Below are positions 11,101 to 22,620 of a DNA stretch of 64,000 nt, in pieces. Source of the DNA: Symsagittifera roscoffensis (taxonomy: Eukaryota; Xenacoelomorpha; Acoela; Convolutidae); contig NC_087070.1 of assembly GCF_963678635.1 (NCBI RefSeq), forward strand, positions 9,582,539 to 9,646,538. The letters are read 5' to 3'. Within the stretch, counting starts at the first letter, position 1. The number at the start of each line of letters is the position of its first letter. The translations under genes and the position numbers were made by a program. The notes under the pieces were generated by a model. The model was not told the origin of the DNA, did no database searches, and saw nothing but the letters and a program-made list of their open reading frames with translations.

Positions 11101-14100
11101 GGTCCTTTAATCGAGGATTTTTGCGCCTGATTGAAGCGTAACAAAAAATATGTATCAGCATTCTTTGCAAGTTATTTTTTAAATTCAAATGTCTTCATTG
11201 AACTTGGTAAGCTTTTATATTAGCCATTGAAGAGATGCCATTAAAAAAGTAATTTAAAATTTTTCAAAAAAAAAAAACAGAATCATTAATTATCGGTAGC
11301 TTTTGTTGTCTATTGTAACATACATCCATCTAGTTGCACAAGAAGTCGCAAAAAGTAAAGAAAAAACACGCTGCTTCACCTTCTGTCTCTAAAACGTCCA
11401 GATCGAGATCAGAATCGCCGATAATATTTTCAACGTCTTCCAAGTCGTCTGTAGCTTCGTTCTCTCAATCAACAGACACAGACACTGCTGTGAGCTACAA
11501 ATTATTATGCAATGAAAAAATAACTACTAGTTTAAACAGGTGCTTAAGTAGTTGTTCGAGAAAGTTTTTGACTCCGCCAGGAATTGTCCACTAAAGCGCT
11601 CTTCGCAAACCGAAAGAGCGAGTTTTTGAAAACTCGCTCATTTAGTTCATTTTTTTGAGTTCATTACTTATTTCAAACAAATGTTAGGAGTTTTTTCTAC
11701 TACTTCTGAATTAAAAATGCTTGGAAAGAATCGGTAAAGTTGCTTCAAAATGAAACCAAATAATATTTATAGCTTGCATAATCATTTGAACAGGGTAGTT
11801 CGGAAGATTCGACTGCATTTCCCTCCGAGAAGAAATTCAAGAAAGCGAAAAGGGAATTCGAACATGCCAATAACGAAAGAAGTGGCAAAACAGGACCGGT
11901 AAGTTATTTATGATTATATGAGGTAATTTCCAAGAAGTGGCATAATAAAAACAAGAAAAGTTTTTTATATAAGGATGTGAGTTGCCTGCAACTTGATAGA
12001 ATTCAGAAAGGCAATTTTCCTTCTATGGAACCCCCAGCAAAATATAGCCCCCTCCATAATAGTAAATTCCCCCTCCATAATAGTAAATTTTCCTTCTATT
12101 GGAACCCCTAGTAAAATATAGCCCCCTCCATAATAGTAAATTCACAATATGTGGTTGTGGGGGCTATATATTATTATTTATGGTTGTTCGAATCACGACT
12201 GTAAGGCCTTTAACATGATATATCACTCAAAACTCTCCGATGATTATTTGTGGTAGTTACTTTTGTGTGAAAAACAACAAAAATGGAACACCGATTTCTG
12301 TTTTTTTTTATGGAAGAAAGATGATCACAAATGTAGAGATTATGACATGCCTCTATAACATATCAACCGTTCTTGTGATCATGATAAACTGTTCATCGCT
12401 GATAAGAGTTTTCAATTAATCAAAAGCAACTGATACAATTTGTTGAGCAAACGAGTCTAATGTGGCTTAAGGCAATTATGTATGAACTGAATTGATCGTT
12501 GAGATTTCAAAAAAGTCAACTTATTCAACCAAAACTTAAAAACATTCTGGGTACGGCAGATGTCGTAATTGGGTCCTACTATACTCAGTAATTTTGCCCG
12601 AATTAGAATTCGTTGTGTTCCCATACGCTTGTAACGCACCTATCAAATCATAAATCTACCAATGTGCGTTACAAAGAGGATAACGACAACGCAAAAATTT
12701 AGTTTCAAGGAAACAAAAACAGCAGCTGTTTATTGATCCAAGACATAAGAATATAAATCCATCAGGTGGTCAACGATCTTGTCAATGGTCCAGGTCAAAA
12801 TAATTCGTGAACTTTACTGAAAATTTACCAACTCCCTAATCTTATACAACACACTTCGTAATAATCATTTTGCTTTGCTAGTTAGGTTGAAAAAAAGAAA
12901 GTTCGTACTAATACACTACACTCGCAAGTTTAATCCTTGTTTTATCAATTAGGAACTTATTTTAACAGTCAAATGCTGACGATTTATGAAAAAACTTGGC
13001 CCATGTGACCACTATCCCACTAATCAGGCCAAGTGAACAACCTCCCGCCTAAAAATTTAATGGCAAATTCAAGCTATACGGACTGTATGTACTATGCTCA
13101 AATCTGATTTACTGAAACATAATAATTTAACCGAGTGATTTATCTCCCTCCCCCCTAAATTAATTAAGCGTGGATTGTTCTCTTGGTCCAAATTTTTAGA
13201 CCAATTTCTCAAAAACAACGTTTCTCATGAAAAATCTAGCACAAAATTATTTTCCCTGAAAAATAGTAGGGTTCAATTTGGACACATGCTATGCAGAGCT
13301 TCGCACCACTTGCGACACAAAACAAGAGAGCCGCTAAATTGAAAAAAAAAAATTCAAAAATGTTGAAAAAACTAGATCTATCGAAATGAGTAAGGCTAGT
13401 TTTGTAACAAAAACATGTTTTGGAACAAAAATATGGGAGGGTATTTTCGGTAAAATTCAAATATTTTAAGAAAACGCTCAAAAAATCAAACAGATTTTTC
13501 CGAGGACGATAAATTTTTGTGTAAAAAAAATTCAGAGTGGCTCTTAATGCAGGGGAGCTTCTCACTATCCTTTATCTCCATGGAACCCACAACATCAGCT
13601 TTGGGAAGTTAGTTTTTGTGAAAAGTCTAAAGATTCAAAAAACGGTTAAAAAAATCAAGCATTTTAGATTCCGAGGGCCATTATTTTATGCAAAAAGTTT
13701 GTGCGTAGCCGCTTCAGGAGTTGAGCTTTCCAAATCGGTTCTATTCATAGAACAGAGCATCTCAGATTTAGTAGGCTAGTTTTTGAGAAAACGAAAAAAA
13801 ATTTTAAATTATCGGTCAAATATTCCCCCACAGACTTTTCCTAAGGCTGTAGACAAAATAGTAAAGCAAAAAAGACCAGGAGAGTATGAAGGCACAGGAT
13901 GGTGTAGGCGGTCTTTCTATGCATACCACTTTTTTGAAAATCGGTATAAGGGTTTTTGAGAAAAAAAAACTTAATTTTTTGCAAAGCGTCTCAAAAAAAA
14001 AATAAAAAACCCGATCCCAAAAATTTTCATACAACCTGTTTTATCGAACAAGAATTCTAGGCAAACATGCCAAGCAAGATATTTGGAATTCAAAATATCT

Positions 14101-17100
14101 TGCTTGGCATGTTTGCCTAGAATTCTTGATCGATAAAACAGGTTGTATGAAATTTTTTGGGATCGGGTTTTTTAATTTTTTTTTGAGACAATTTGCTAAA
14201 AATTTAGTTTTTTTTTCTCGAAAACCCTTATACCGATTTTCAAAAAAGTGGTATGCATAGAAAGACCGCCTACACCATCCTGTGCCTTCATACTCCCCTG
14301 GTCTTTTTTGCTTTATTATTTTGTCTACAGCCTTCGGAAAATTCTGTGGGGGAATATTTGACCGATAATTTTATATTTATTTTTTTCGTCTTCTCAAAAA
14401 CTAGCCTACTAAATCTGAGATGCTCTGTTCTATGAATAGAGCAGATTTGGAAAGCTCAACTCCTGAAGCGGCTACGTCCAAACTTTTTGCATAAAATAAT
14501 GGCCCTCGGAATCTAAAATGCTTGATTTTTTAACCGTTTTTTGAATCTTTAGACTTTTCACAAAAACTAACTTTTCAAAGCTGATGTTGTGGGCTCCATG
14601 GAGATAAAGTATAGTGAGAAGCTCCCCTGCATTAAGGGCCACTCTGATTTTTTTTCACACAAAAAGTTATCGTCCTCGGAAAAATCTGTTTGATTTTTTG
14701 AGCGTTTTCTTAAAATATTTGAATTTTACCGAAATTACCCTCCCATATTTTTGTTCCAAAACATGTTTTTGTTATAAAACTAGCCTTACTCATTTAGATA
14801 GATCTAGTTTCTTCGACATTTTTGATTTTTTTTCAATTTAGCGGCTGTCTTGTTTTGTGTCGCAAGTGGTGCGAAGCTCTGCATAGCATCTGCGTCCAAA
14901 TTGAACCCTACTATTTTTCAGGGAAAATAATTTTGTGCTAGATTTTTCATGAGAAACGTTGTTTTTGATAAATTGGTCTAAAATTTTGGACCAAGCGAAC
15001 AATTCACTCTTAATTAATTTAGGGGGGAGATAAATCACTCGGTTAAATTATTATGTTTCAGTAAATCAGATTTGAGCATAGTACATACAGTCCGTATAGC
15101 TTGAATTTGCCATTAAATTTTTAGGCGGGAGGTTGTTCACTTGGCCTGATTAGTGGGATAGTGGTCACATGGGCCAAGTTTTTTCATAAATCATCAGCAT
15201 TTGACTGTTAAAATAAGTTCCTAATTGATAAAACAAGGATTAAACTTGCGAGTGTAGTGTATTAGTACGAACTTTCTTTTTTTCAACCTAACTAGCAAAG
15301 CAAAATGATTATTACGAAGTGTGTTGTATAAGATTAGGGAGTTGGTAAATTTTCAGTAAAGTTCGCGAATTATTTTGACCTGGACCATTGACAAGATCAT
15401 TGACCACCTGATGGATTTATATTCTTATGTCTTGGCTCAATAAATAGCTGCTGTTTTTGTTTCCTTGAAACTAAATTTTTGCGTTGTCGTTATCCTCATT
15501 GTAACGCACATTGGTAGATTTATGATTTGATAGGTGCGTTACAAGCGTATGGGAACACAACGAATTCTAATTCGGGCAAAATTACTGAGTATAGTAGGAC
15601 CCAATTACGACATCTGCCGTACCCACAATGTTTTTAAGTTTTGGTTGAATAAGTTGACTTTTTTGAAATCTCAACGATCATTTCAGTTCATACATAATTG
15701 CCTTAAGCCACATTAGACTCGTTTGCTCAACAAATTGTATCAGTTGCTTTTGATTAATTGAAAACTCTTATCAGCGATGAACAGTTTATCATGATCACAA
15801 GAACGGTTGATATGTTATAGAGGCATGTCATAATCTCTACATTTGTGATCATCTTTCTTCCATAAAAAAAAACAGAAATCGGTGTTCCATTTTTGTTGTT
15901 TTTCACACAAAAGTAACTGCCACAAATAATCATCGGAGAGTTTTGAGTGATATATCATGTTAAAGGTCTTACAGTCGTGATTCGAACAACCATAAATATT
16001 TCCAAAAAAAATTTCCCATTGTAGAGAAAAACCGGTTTAAAATTTTTGGTTTTTCGTTTTAATTCGAGCGAAATAAGCGAACGAGCACCGTACAATAGCT
16101 TGTCTTAATGGCTTAAAAGCTTACAATAGCTTAATTTAAAACTTAAAAACTTAGTTTTACTCGAGTAGTGTTAGGTTTTTTCGAGTATTTCAGCGCCTTT
16201 TTGTAAAAAGTTTGAAACAGCTTTTGAATGTTTTTTTTTCGTTTTCCTAATAATTTTTCTACAGAATTATTTTAATTTATTTTTTTTCATTTTTTCAAAT
16301 TAATTATTTTACTATGACTGGCGAATGAATATGCCTAATCTCTCAGATTTCGTTCAGATTTCTTTTATCACACCACACCGAAAAAAAACGACACTAAATT
16401 GAACATTTTTTTCTCTTGTATTTTTTTCAGACTATTGTCGGAACATTCTGTTAATAAGTCAAATCGTTTTGTGTGAACAGTTGTTAATAAGTCAAATCGT
16501 TTTGTGGAACACTTTTTCAGTTTTTGCTATGATAACTGTTTGCAAAAACCGGTTACTGTTTTCGTTATCGTGTCTCATTTAAATGAGCTTCAGTTTTTTT
16601 TTAAATAAGTTCACATATCAATGGTCAACTTTTTCTGGTTCAGATATCAATGGTCAAGGAGAAGACAGTTTTTTTCCTAAGATCAATTAGTTTTGACAGA
16701 GGAATCTCAAACTACAGCTTTTATGCTGCTTGTGTGTACCGCTAGTTCGAAGGCATTGAAGACCTATTTCTTCTAATGACCTTTAGTTAATCTGCAGTTA
16801 TTCCGAAAGGTTTTGACCACTGATATCTTTTCGAAACAAAATTGATTAAAATCAAAACAACTTGTCTTAAAATAATTTGTTTTCAAGCAGTGATTTGAAT
16901 CATTCATACCTTTATCCTTTTAAACTCTAAATCAAGGCGTGAATCCGCTCATGTGGCCCAGTATTTTCGCACATGCCTACGAAGACAGGGCTCCGTGTTT
17001 TGAATTCGTTTTGTCTGCTTAGCTTTCGACGGCTTAGTTGCCACAGCATGGATTTTGTGTTGGGTTTAATCGTTTCTTTTCAACTATAATAGTAAATCTT

Positions 17101-19630
17101 GTCATTGAATTCCCGTTGTGTGCAAATAATTCGTGTCCAAAAAACTTGCATCATACTATCACACTACAATTCGCATGTGTAAAAAGGTTCGAAAAAAAGA
17201 ATGAAAAATATGAAAGTTTCAAACATTCTTTTTTTCGAACCTTTTTACACATGCGAATTGTAGTGTGATAGTATGATGCAAGTTTTCCCCGTTAATAATT
17301 TTTCTTCCATTTGAATTTGAAATTGAAGTTACTTCGGCCAGGTATTGCGGTTTGGCCCAGTATTGGCCTTGAGGTAATGCGGTTGTCTCTGTACCCTACG
17401 ATATTGGGTTATATTACCGACCAGATCTCTGTTTTTCAGCTTATGTTTTGCGGGCTTAAATGACAAATTGTGGAATTTTCTTATGCGGTCAATAATTTTT
17501 GTCGTAGATGCTCGTGTTTTTAATGAATTCTTGTAATTAACAAAAATCAGTAGCCCTGACTTGGTATATTTCTTTTTTTATTTTGTTTCTCTAAAAAACT
17601 TCATTTGCCCAATTTTTTCGGCTTATTTTATCGGCTTAGTCATCTTGATTTCTGTCGCCTCAAGGATGAAAAATGATTGATAAAAATCAGGACATTGTCG
17701 TTCAAAAATTCAAAGTTTAAAACATTAATTGCTCAATTTTTTTTATAAAAATTTCTGATGATTTTTTTTGTTTTCGGCAAAATGAGCGGCTGTTTTTGGC
17801 GCTCAATAAACGCATTTTTGGCTTAGTGGTTGTTGGTTTAAAAAAGTCTTGTTTAATGCTGTTTGTTGTGTTTCTTGACTATTTTTCTGATTTTTTAAAA
17901 AAATTTCCCATAACATGTCTTTCGATTTCGTTATCTCAGCCTTTTTTCTATTCGCTAGCTTGCAATGTTATGCATGCGTTAAATTGCAGTTGATGCTAAG
18001 CTCCGCTTCGCCTCCTTGTGAAAATTCTACTTTTATGCAATGTTTGTTGGACCTTTTGAGTCAGGAGGTTGCATTGATACAGGAGGCGCTATAATCTTTT
18101 TACGCTTGCAATCAGTAAGCATTATTAAATTGGAAAATAGACTTTTTTGGGTTAACAACTTGTTTCACAGAATCACTTGGTATCTTGGTTCATAATGAAT
18201 TCAAATTTTAAAGCGTCTCCGGCACATTTAGTCTGCAGGCAACGAATATGCCTGGAAAGCAAAGGTCCTGGGTTCGAATCTAACAGGACCTGTTTTTTTT
18301 CAAACAAGAAATCCCAAACCTGTTGCAAAAAAAATTTGTCGGCTTAGTATTTGTCTGCTTGTTTTGTCGGCTAAGAATAGTTTTTTTTGCTGTAAACATT
18401 TTTCTCTTAGTTGCTTTAGGTGTTTTAGCAGCATGCAGTTTCATTGTAGTAGCTTCTCACGTTTTAATTTAATCCTGCAATTTGTAATTCTTATTTTTTT
18501 GACTTCGTATATTTTCCTTTTAATTTTTTTTTCGCTTAAAAATTTTTTCGGCCCAAATGATTTTGGCTTTAATTTTATCGGCTTACTAATTTTGGGTCGT
18601 TCGAGGGAATACTTCAAATGATTTGTACTTCACATTTTTTCATGTCAACAATTCTTGCTCAAAAATTGTTTTGATTTTTCATCAAACGCCGTCGAATGTG
18701 TTTCTGGACGTGTTTTCTGCAAGTATAACATCATTCCAGACAACATATTTGGTTGTGGTTTCTTCGGAAATTTTTCTTTGGACTTAATGGCTCTTTTTTC
18801 CTTTCCTGTACGCTAGCTTGCAATGCTTTTTTTTGTGGTATCGCAATTAATGCGAAGCTCCGCTTCGCCTATGTGTTTAATTCATCAATTGAAGCAAAAA
18901 GGCATTTGTTTCATACAACAGTGCAATACAGAAATTTTAACTTTGTTTATTTCGAATGAAAACAGAGCATGCAATCACCTTTCAATTATGCGCTTGAAGA
19001 AAAAAAAACTGTGACACAAGTGGTGAGAAGCTTTGCGCCATTGTAAATATTTTTTTTCAAGCGCACGAAATATTTTTTCTCTGAAATAGATTTGATTTGA
19101 GGGAAAACTTAGAAAAAATTTAATGACATTAATTTGTTGAAATAGTTTTTAAAATTCTGAATCTGTATTAGCACCTTTTGTTCAAAAGTTTATTTTTGAA
19201 TTTAACGTTGATAAGAAACCAAGATATGTATAAATTACTAAATTTAATTTTGAATTTAGATCGGGAACTAAGAATTTGTTTTCCTTTTTGTTCTTGATAT
19301 TTGGTTGTGCTTAGTCTCAAACTGCGATGTCATCAGAAGACCCGAGGCTTTCCCAAGTGCAATATTTCGCTCCAGATTCTTGTACTAGAATATACAAACC
19401 GTTTAATAGTGATGATTCATCGATCGGATCTGTGGATGAGGATGACAGGTTTGTCATCAGGCCTAAATCGGACGTTCTACATGCATCAGGTGCAAAAATA
19501 AAGAGGCTCTTCTACCCCTCCCCCCTTTATCAGAAATAAACATCATTTTCATGATGTAACCATTCTTTGTAGGAAGTTTTATAAGAGGACAAAAGTGTTC
19601 ATAATTGGATATCGTGAGCATATGAGTTAA
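8119..19630 (+). CDS. Unidentified Ser/Lys/acid-rich protein (five-exon model)
   Basis: Exons 8119-8178 (ATG with an in-frame TAA 12 bases upstream; donor GTATGT), 11334-11489, 11794-11898, 19315-19448 and 19573-19630 join in frame to a 170-residue protein ending in TAA. The first three junctions are phase 0, the last is phase 2 and the final intron is 124 bases. The N-terminus is acidic (MENSDLSDMETNVEPPVEAV). Then come a basic patch KKSQKVKKKH, a long Ser-rich stretch (SRSRSESP, SSKSSVAS), a KKFKKAKREFEH segment and an acidic DDSSIGSVDEDDR run. No folded domain is recognised; the composition suggests a disordered, probably nuclear, phosphoprotein, which is inference. An alternative donor at 19490 would add about 13 residues before the last intron. 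Exon joining rests on splice sites and phase, without transcript support. Confidence 0.5.
8300..8650 (+). repeat. SINE-C copy with tRNA-like boxes
   Basis: An A-box-like TCTAGTGGTAAAGAGCGTGG and B-box-like GAGTTGGAATCC are followed by a body shared with about 15925-16130, 54030-54190 and 61070-61260. Shared body motifs are AATCATCGGAATGG, GTGATATATCAAATTAAA, GAAAAAACTGGTTTA and CGAGC.A.TAAAGCGAGCGAG. The head and tail differ from SINE-A and SINE-B. Confidence 0.5.
8725..9845 (+). repeat. Minisatellite of ~56 bp made of the SINE-A head, ~19-20 units
   Basis: The unit is about 56 bases: ACACTTGCGAGTGTATAAGT then AGGAACCTTC, a T-rich run, ATTCTAACC and TTGCACTTTATT. Units vary at single bases; several carry ACACTTGCAAGTGT, a perfect 14-bp palindrome. 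The last unit runs directly into a SINE-A at 9791-10100, and the unit matches the 5' head of that family elsewhere (9791, 15240, 45706, 57427). The array is therefore a tandem expansion of a SINE 5' end. It sits in the first intron of the 8119-19630 gene. Confidence 0.85.
9791..10100 (+). repeat. SINE-A, short form, copy at the end of the minisatellite
   Basis: Head ACACTTGCGAG, middle GCTATAATCACG and TTTATTTGTGGCTAG, tRNA-like module (CCGTGGTTGAGTGGT; GTCGCAGATCGAAT), then TAGAGATGCTTTTGTCGTGT and the hairpin tail GCGAAGCGCAGCTTCGC TTCTGTGT. It lacks the roughly 400-bp body of the long form. Confidence 0.75.
10101..10780 (+). repeat. SINE-B related element
   Basis: The right end carries GCAGTTGTTGTATCGCAAGT and GCGAAGCTTTGCTTCGCCTG, the SINE-B tail. 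Internal motifs such as TTTCGGCTCAACGGGCGTC are shared with about 59880 (TTTCGGCTCAACAGTCGTC). The open frame across this stretch belongs to the repeat and is not treated as a gene. Confidence 0.5.
12015..12145 (+). repeat. Short tandem repeat CCCCCTCCATAATAGTAAATT
   Basis: Three copies of a 21-base unit, plus flanking repeats of TTTTCCTTCTAT.GGAACCCC and AGCAAAATATAG, lie just left of the large palindrome. The higher C content stands out against the AT-rich surroundings. Confidence 0.7.
12176..15997. repeat. 3.8-kb near-perfect palindrome (arms ~1.91 kb, 8-bp spacer)
   Basis: The left arm 12176-14084 is the reverse complement of 14093-15997, with only about 8 bases (GGAATTCA) between the arms at the centre. 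The arms differ by scattered substitutions and small indels: two residue changes over a 60-codon stretch in one part, more near the centre. They contain a SINE-B tail (GTCGCAAGTGGTGCGAAGCT near 14860; antisense near 13300), a SINE-A head (near 15240; antisense near 12920) and, at the outer ends, part of SINE-C. No transposase or long gene is present. The whole structure lies in the third intron of the 8119-19630 gene. Confidence 0.92.
15925..16130 (+). repeat. SINE-C fragment crossing the palindrome's right edge
   Basis: AATAATCATCGGAGAG, GTGATATATCATGTTAAAGG, CAGTCGTGATTCGAAC, then GAGAAAAACCGGTTTAAAAT and AATTCGAGCGAAATAAGCGA, as in the 8300 copy. The outer part extends past 15997, so the palindrome break lies inside this repeat. 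Confidence 0.5.
16170..16920. other. Repeat-rich DNA with two local tandem duplications
   Basis: GTTAATAAGTCAAATCGTTTTG occurs twice (about 16451 and 16484) and ATATCAATGGTCAA occurs twice (about 16615 and 16642). Related motifs recur near 44720 (ATATGTCAAATCGTTG), so part of this is a dispersed repeat. No exon seen. Confidence 0.4.
16930..18880 (+). repeat. Cluster of SINE-B copies
   Basis: At least three partial or full copies in one orientation, apart from the hairpin. One is around 16930-17060 (CGACGGCTTAGTTGCCACA). A second at about 17330-18030 has a TTGGCCTTGAGGTAATGCGG box region and an ...AAGCTCCGCTTCGCCTCC tail. The third at about 18095-18870 has a TTACGCTTGCAATCAG head, a GGGTTCGAATC B box, TTGTCGGCTTAGTA and a GCGAAGCTCCGCTTCGCCTA tail. 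Confidence 0.6.
17141..17286. repeat. Perfect 63-bp inverted repeat with 20-nt loop
   Basis: Arms 17141-17203 and 17224-17286 are exact reverse complements; the left arm begins AAAACTTGCATCATACTATC. The loop at 17204-17223 is 20 bases. On transcription this would give a fully paired hairpin of 63 bp. It is inside the third intron of the 8119-19630 gene and among SINE-B copies. Confidence 0.95.
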
Positions 19631-19869
19631 AGTGTGAGTATAGAAATACTCGCAAATTAGTATGAAACATTTCAGTTTCCTTTTTTTTCATTCTTTGAAA
19701 CTATCTTTATTTGGAAACTGAGATGTTACTGAGATGAAATTAGAATTAGATATTGCAATTTTAAAAAAATTTCTGGAAAGTTTGGATTCACTTTTAACTC
19801 GTATGTCAATTTTATGCCCGGTGGACAACGTGAACAAAAGCTAAAAACAAAAAAAATGCAAGTGGGCGG

Positions 19870-20025
19870 GTAAAGTAGAAGAGCCGAACCGGAAATTTCA
19901 CTGAAGGAACGTCAGATAGAGAAAGGGAGAAAGTGGACAATTCGCTCGGATCTGAAGGGAGAAAAGATCGCAAAATAGCGAAAAGAAAAAAGCGTCCATC
20001 TGGAAAATTTCCTCAAACACGTTAG
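19870..20025 (+). CDS. Possible alternative 3' exon, Lys/Arg-rich
   Basis: A GC-richer block is open to a TAG at 20023-20025 in the frame reading SDREREKVDNSLGSEG and then KRKKRPSGKF, which resembles a nuclear localisation signal. A second frame is also open over the same bases. A donor GTGAGC at 19614 could splice to it in frame, as an alternative end for the 8119-19630 gene, but no strong acceptor is visible. It may be a separate or decayed exon. Confidence 0.3.
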
Positions 20026-20109
20026 TCATTTTGATGTAACCACGTCTTACTGCAATTTACGAACGTTTTTTTTTCCTATAAATTGTGATGGTGTGTATCG
20101 CCATTGAAG

Positions 20110-21065
20110 TATTATGTTTACCCTTGTGAATAGCAAGGGTGTTGCAACCGGATAGTAGACATTTGTTCACAGAGTTCGCACCTGAAAATCTATTTTTACT
20201 CAACCCTCTGGCACATCTGGCGGCAACACACATGCTTGAGACTGCAAAGACTTTGTTCAATTCCACTTGTGGAGTTTTTGTGCTTTTTCGGACTATCGTC
20301 CGTCTGTTCAATTTTGTCGGCTTTTTGGCCCGAATTTTTGGTTCAGTTTTCTTCCAAGTTGCTGTAACACCCATGGTTGAGACGACTAAGTTCGGGAGTT
20401 TGTTTCCAGTCGGGACTTGTTTTTTTTTTCAAAATGAAAATTTTCTGCTGTTTTAGAATATTGTCTGTCTGCTTAATTTGTCGGCTTAGTTACCGCAAAA
20501 AAGACTACTTTTTGTAAGTTCGGCCTCTTTAAACTTGCGAGAGCAAGTGTCTTGTAATGGGAACTAGACTTTTTCCGTTAACAACTTATCTTTCAAGTCT
20601 TACTTGCTATATGCTTGAACCTAAACCACTTCCAGGTTCGTTCCCATTTGGCCTCGAGGTAAAGCGGTCACATTTGCGCCCAAGTTCTGGGGTTTCCGTT
20701 CAATTGTCGAATTTTCGTTTGTCTGCTTATGTTTTGTCGGCTTAGTTACCACAATCACGGATTTTTTCTGGCTTTAAGCAGTTTTCAGCATAGGTGCAAG
20801 CGTTGTTCATTGTATTTTCAGGAGAACTTGAATTTTTTTACAAAATCAATTTTTTTCGGCTCAACTAGTGCCTTCTCAATTATTGTCAGCTTTGTTTCCG
20901 ATTCCTAAATTTTGATCTGTTGTCTATGTTATTATTCATAAGATTTTTTTGGCATGTTTGCCTAGAATGAGTTTTTATCGAGACATCAGAAAATTTTTGC
21001 AGACCTGGCTTACACTTGTGTTGCATCGCAAGTGATGCGAAGCTCCGCTTCGCTTTTTCTAGCGT
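20110..21065 (+). repeat. SINE-B copies, including a near full-length one
   Basis: Head ACCCTTGTGAATAGCAAGGG TGTTGCAACCGG, then TTTGTTCACAGAGT. A second head at about 20530 is followed by TTGGCCTCGAGGTAAAGCGG, TTTGTCGGCTTAGTTACCAC, and the tail TGTTGCATCGCAAGTGATGC plus GCGAAGCTCCGCTTCGC near 21030. This region provides the fullest view of the family. Confidence 0.6.
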
Positions 21066-21960
21066 TTCTCTAATTTTTTGGTGCAATTAATTTCGTTCGC
21101 GATATTTTGTCCTTTTTATCAATTTTTACAATTTTTTGGTGAAGTTGATGTTTTGAAGATTTTTGTTTCAGTTTTAATTTTTCATCTTAGTTGATTTTAA
21201 TCAAAGTCAATCCTTTTTAAATGACTTCGTCTCTGAATAAAGTTGCCTTAAGCCGACTCCTAAATCCGTTCAAGATCAAGCTCAACACCGGTATTAATTT
21301 ATGTTGTTGGGAATAGATGAAGTGATGAAAAATTACAATATTTTGGTTTTCATCGCTAAAGTAATGAACTAAAAAAATAAAAGATTGTTTGGCAAAGTTT
21401 TTTTTTTGCTATTTTAAAATTTCGATAGTCTTTGAAAACAAACCTTAAGCAAATGTAAAAAGTCGAAGATCTTTCCCAACTTCAAATAGGTTTTTCTATA
21501 ATGTTGCATAGGATAAACCTAACGTTTTTTCGATCACTAGATTCATATGTTTTGTTTTGCTCACAGAATCAGACAACACGCATTATAGTCTGTTAGTGGT
21601 GATTTATATATGACGTTCAAAGCCTTTGAGTAGTGATTCGAACTGTTTTAGTAAATTTGTTTTTACGCATTTCAGAAAAATAAAACATTGAATATTTCGT
21701 CCTTTCAGAAGAATTTAGAGCAACTAGTAGTCATTTTTTATATATTACACTAATTACGACCCAAAACTCGGTTTTTATAACAGAAAACAGAATTGTACTC
21801 GGTAGCTTTTGTATTCCTCAAACACATCTTTTACATGCGCTATCAGTTTTAGAAGCTAGAATTCAGTGACAAATTTTGCTTTGACAAGCAATGCTTGTGT
21901 TACAACACGTGTTAGTTTTTTTTCAATCGGAGTCAAAAAGTTATTTGATTGTTACAAGAT
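21066..21960. other. AT-rich intergenic DNA, nothing recognised
   Basis: No splice-flanked exon, tandem array or tRNA-like box stands out on either strand. Confidence 0.4.
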
Positions 21961-21968
21961 GAATAAGT

Positions 21969-22190
21969 TTAGACAGCTGGGTTAGGATTAATACGAGAAC
22001 TGAGGAGGGCAATGAAAATTAGTAGATGGAGCAGCTTGGCCGTCTTCAGATGCTCCGAACCGAAAAACCCGGGATTTGCGCGCAGTCGGCGCTCCCTGTT
22101 GTCGGGAGGTTGAAGTTGTGTCATTTGCAGACAGCTGATCGTTGTCGTTGAAGTGGCTGAGTCGACCAATTTAAGGCTTTCTGAACCTTT
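21969..22190 (-). CDS. Possible terminal exon of an unidentified minus-strand gene
   Basis: A GC-richer block is open on the minus strand to a TAA at 21969-21971, with residues including STSTTTISCLQ and a hydrophobic end LLHLLIFIALLSSRINPNP. Candidate acceptors are TTATGACAG or GGTTCAG on its 5' side. The hydrophobic stretch followed by NPNP also recalls the start of some non-LTR retrotransposon ORFs, so a repeat remnant is a real alternative. No ATG begins the frame. Confidence 0.27.
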   Translation of the reverse strand, partial: KGSESLKLVDSATSTTTISCLQMTQLQPPDNRERRLRANPGFFGSEHLKTAKLLHLLIFIALLSSRINPNPAV

Positions 22191-22620
22191 TACCTGTCAT
22201 AATATTTAGAGATGTTGATGCGGAGAATTATGTTTCTGTCTTTTTTTCATGATCATCAATTGGAGCAAATTTTATGATGTTGATATATTCAAGTTATTTT
22301 GATTACTAAGCGGGCCTAATTGTATGCATACTCCTCCGTCTACTTTTTAAAGCCTGAAGTTTTTTTTCCGCCAGCCCGTTAAAACAACTTAAATAATCTA
22401 AATTTGCAGGTAAACTAATTATGAAGCGACTTGCACCCTAAATTGGTCTGATTTTCTCGAACAAGAATTGTTAGATTTTTTTGCAGCTAAAATCACGAGT
22501 GAAAGTTTGTTGGGGGAAAAACTGAATTGCATGCAAAACCAACCTCCCTTGAAAAAATTAACAAAGCGGCGGTACATTTACTACGAAACTAAAGCTTTTT
22601 TAAATACATTTGTCAAAAAA

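Noticed and set aside
12457..15716. Mirror-image open frames of 60-110 codons in the palindrome
   Set aside because: They are the two arms of one non-coding repeat; the frames lack family resemblance and splice context.
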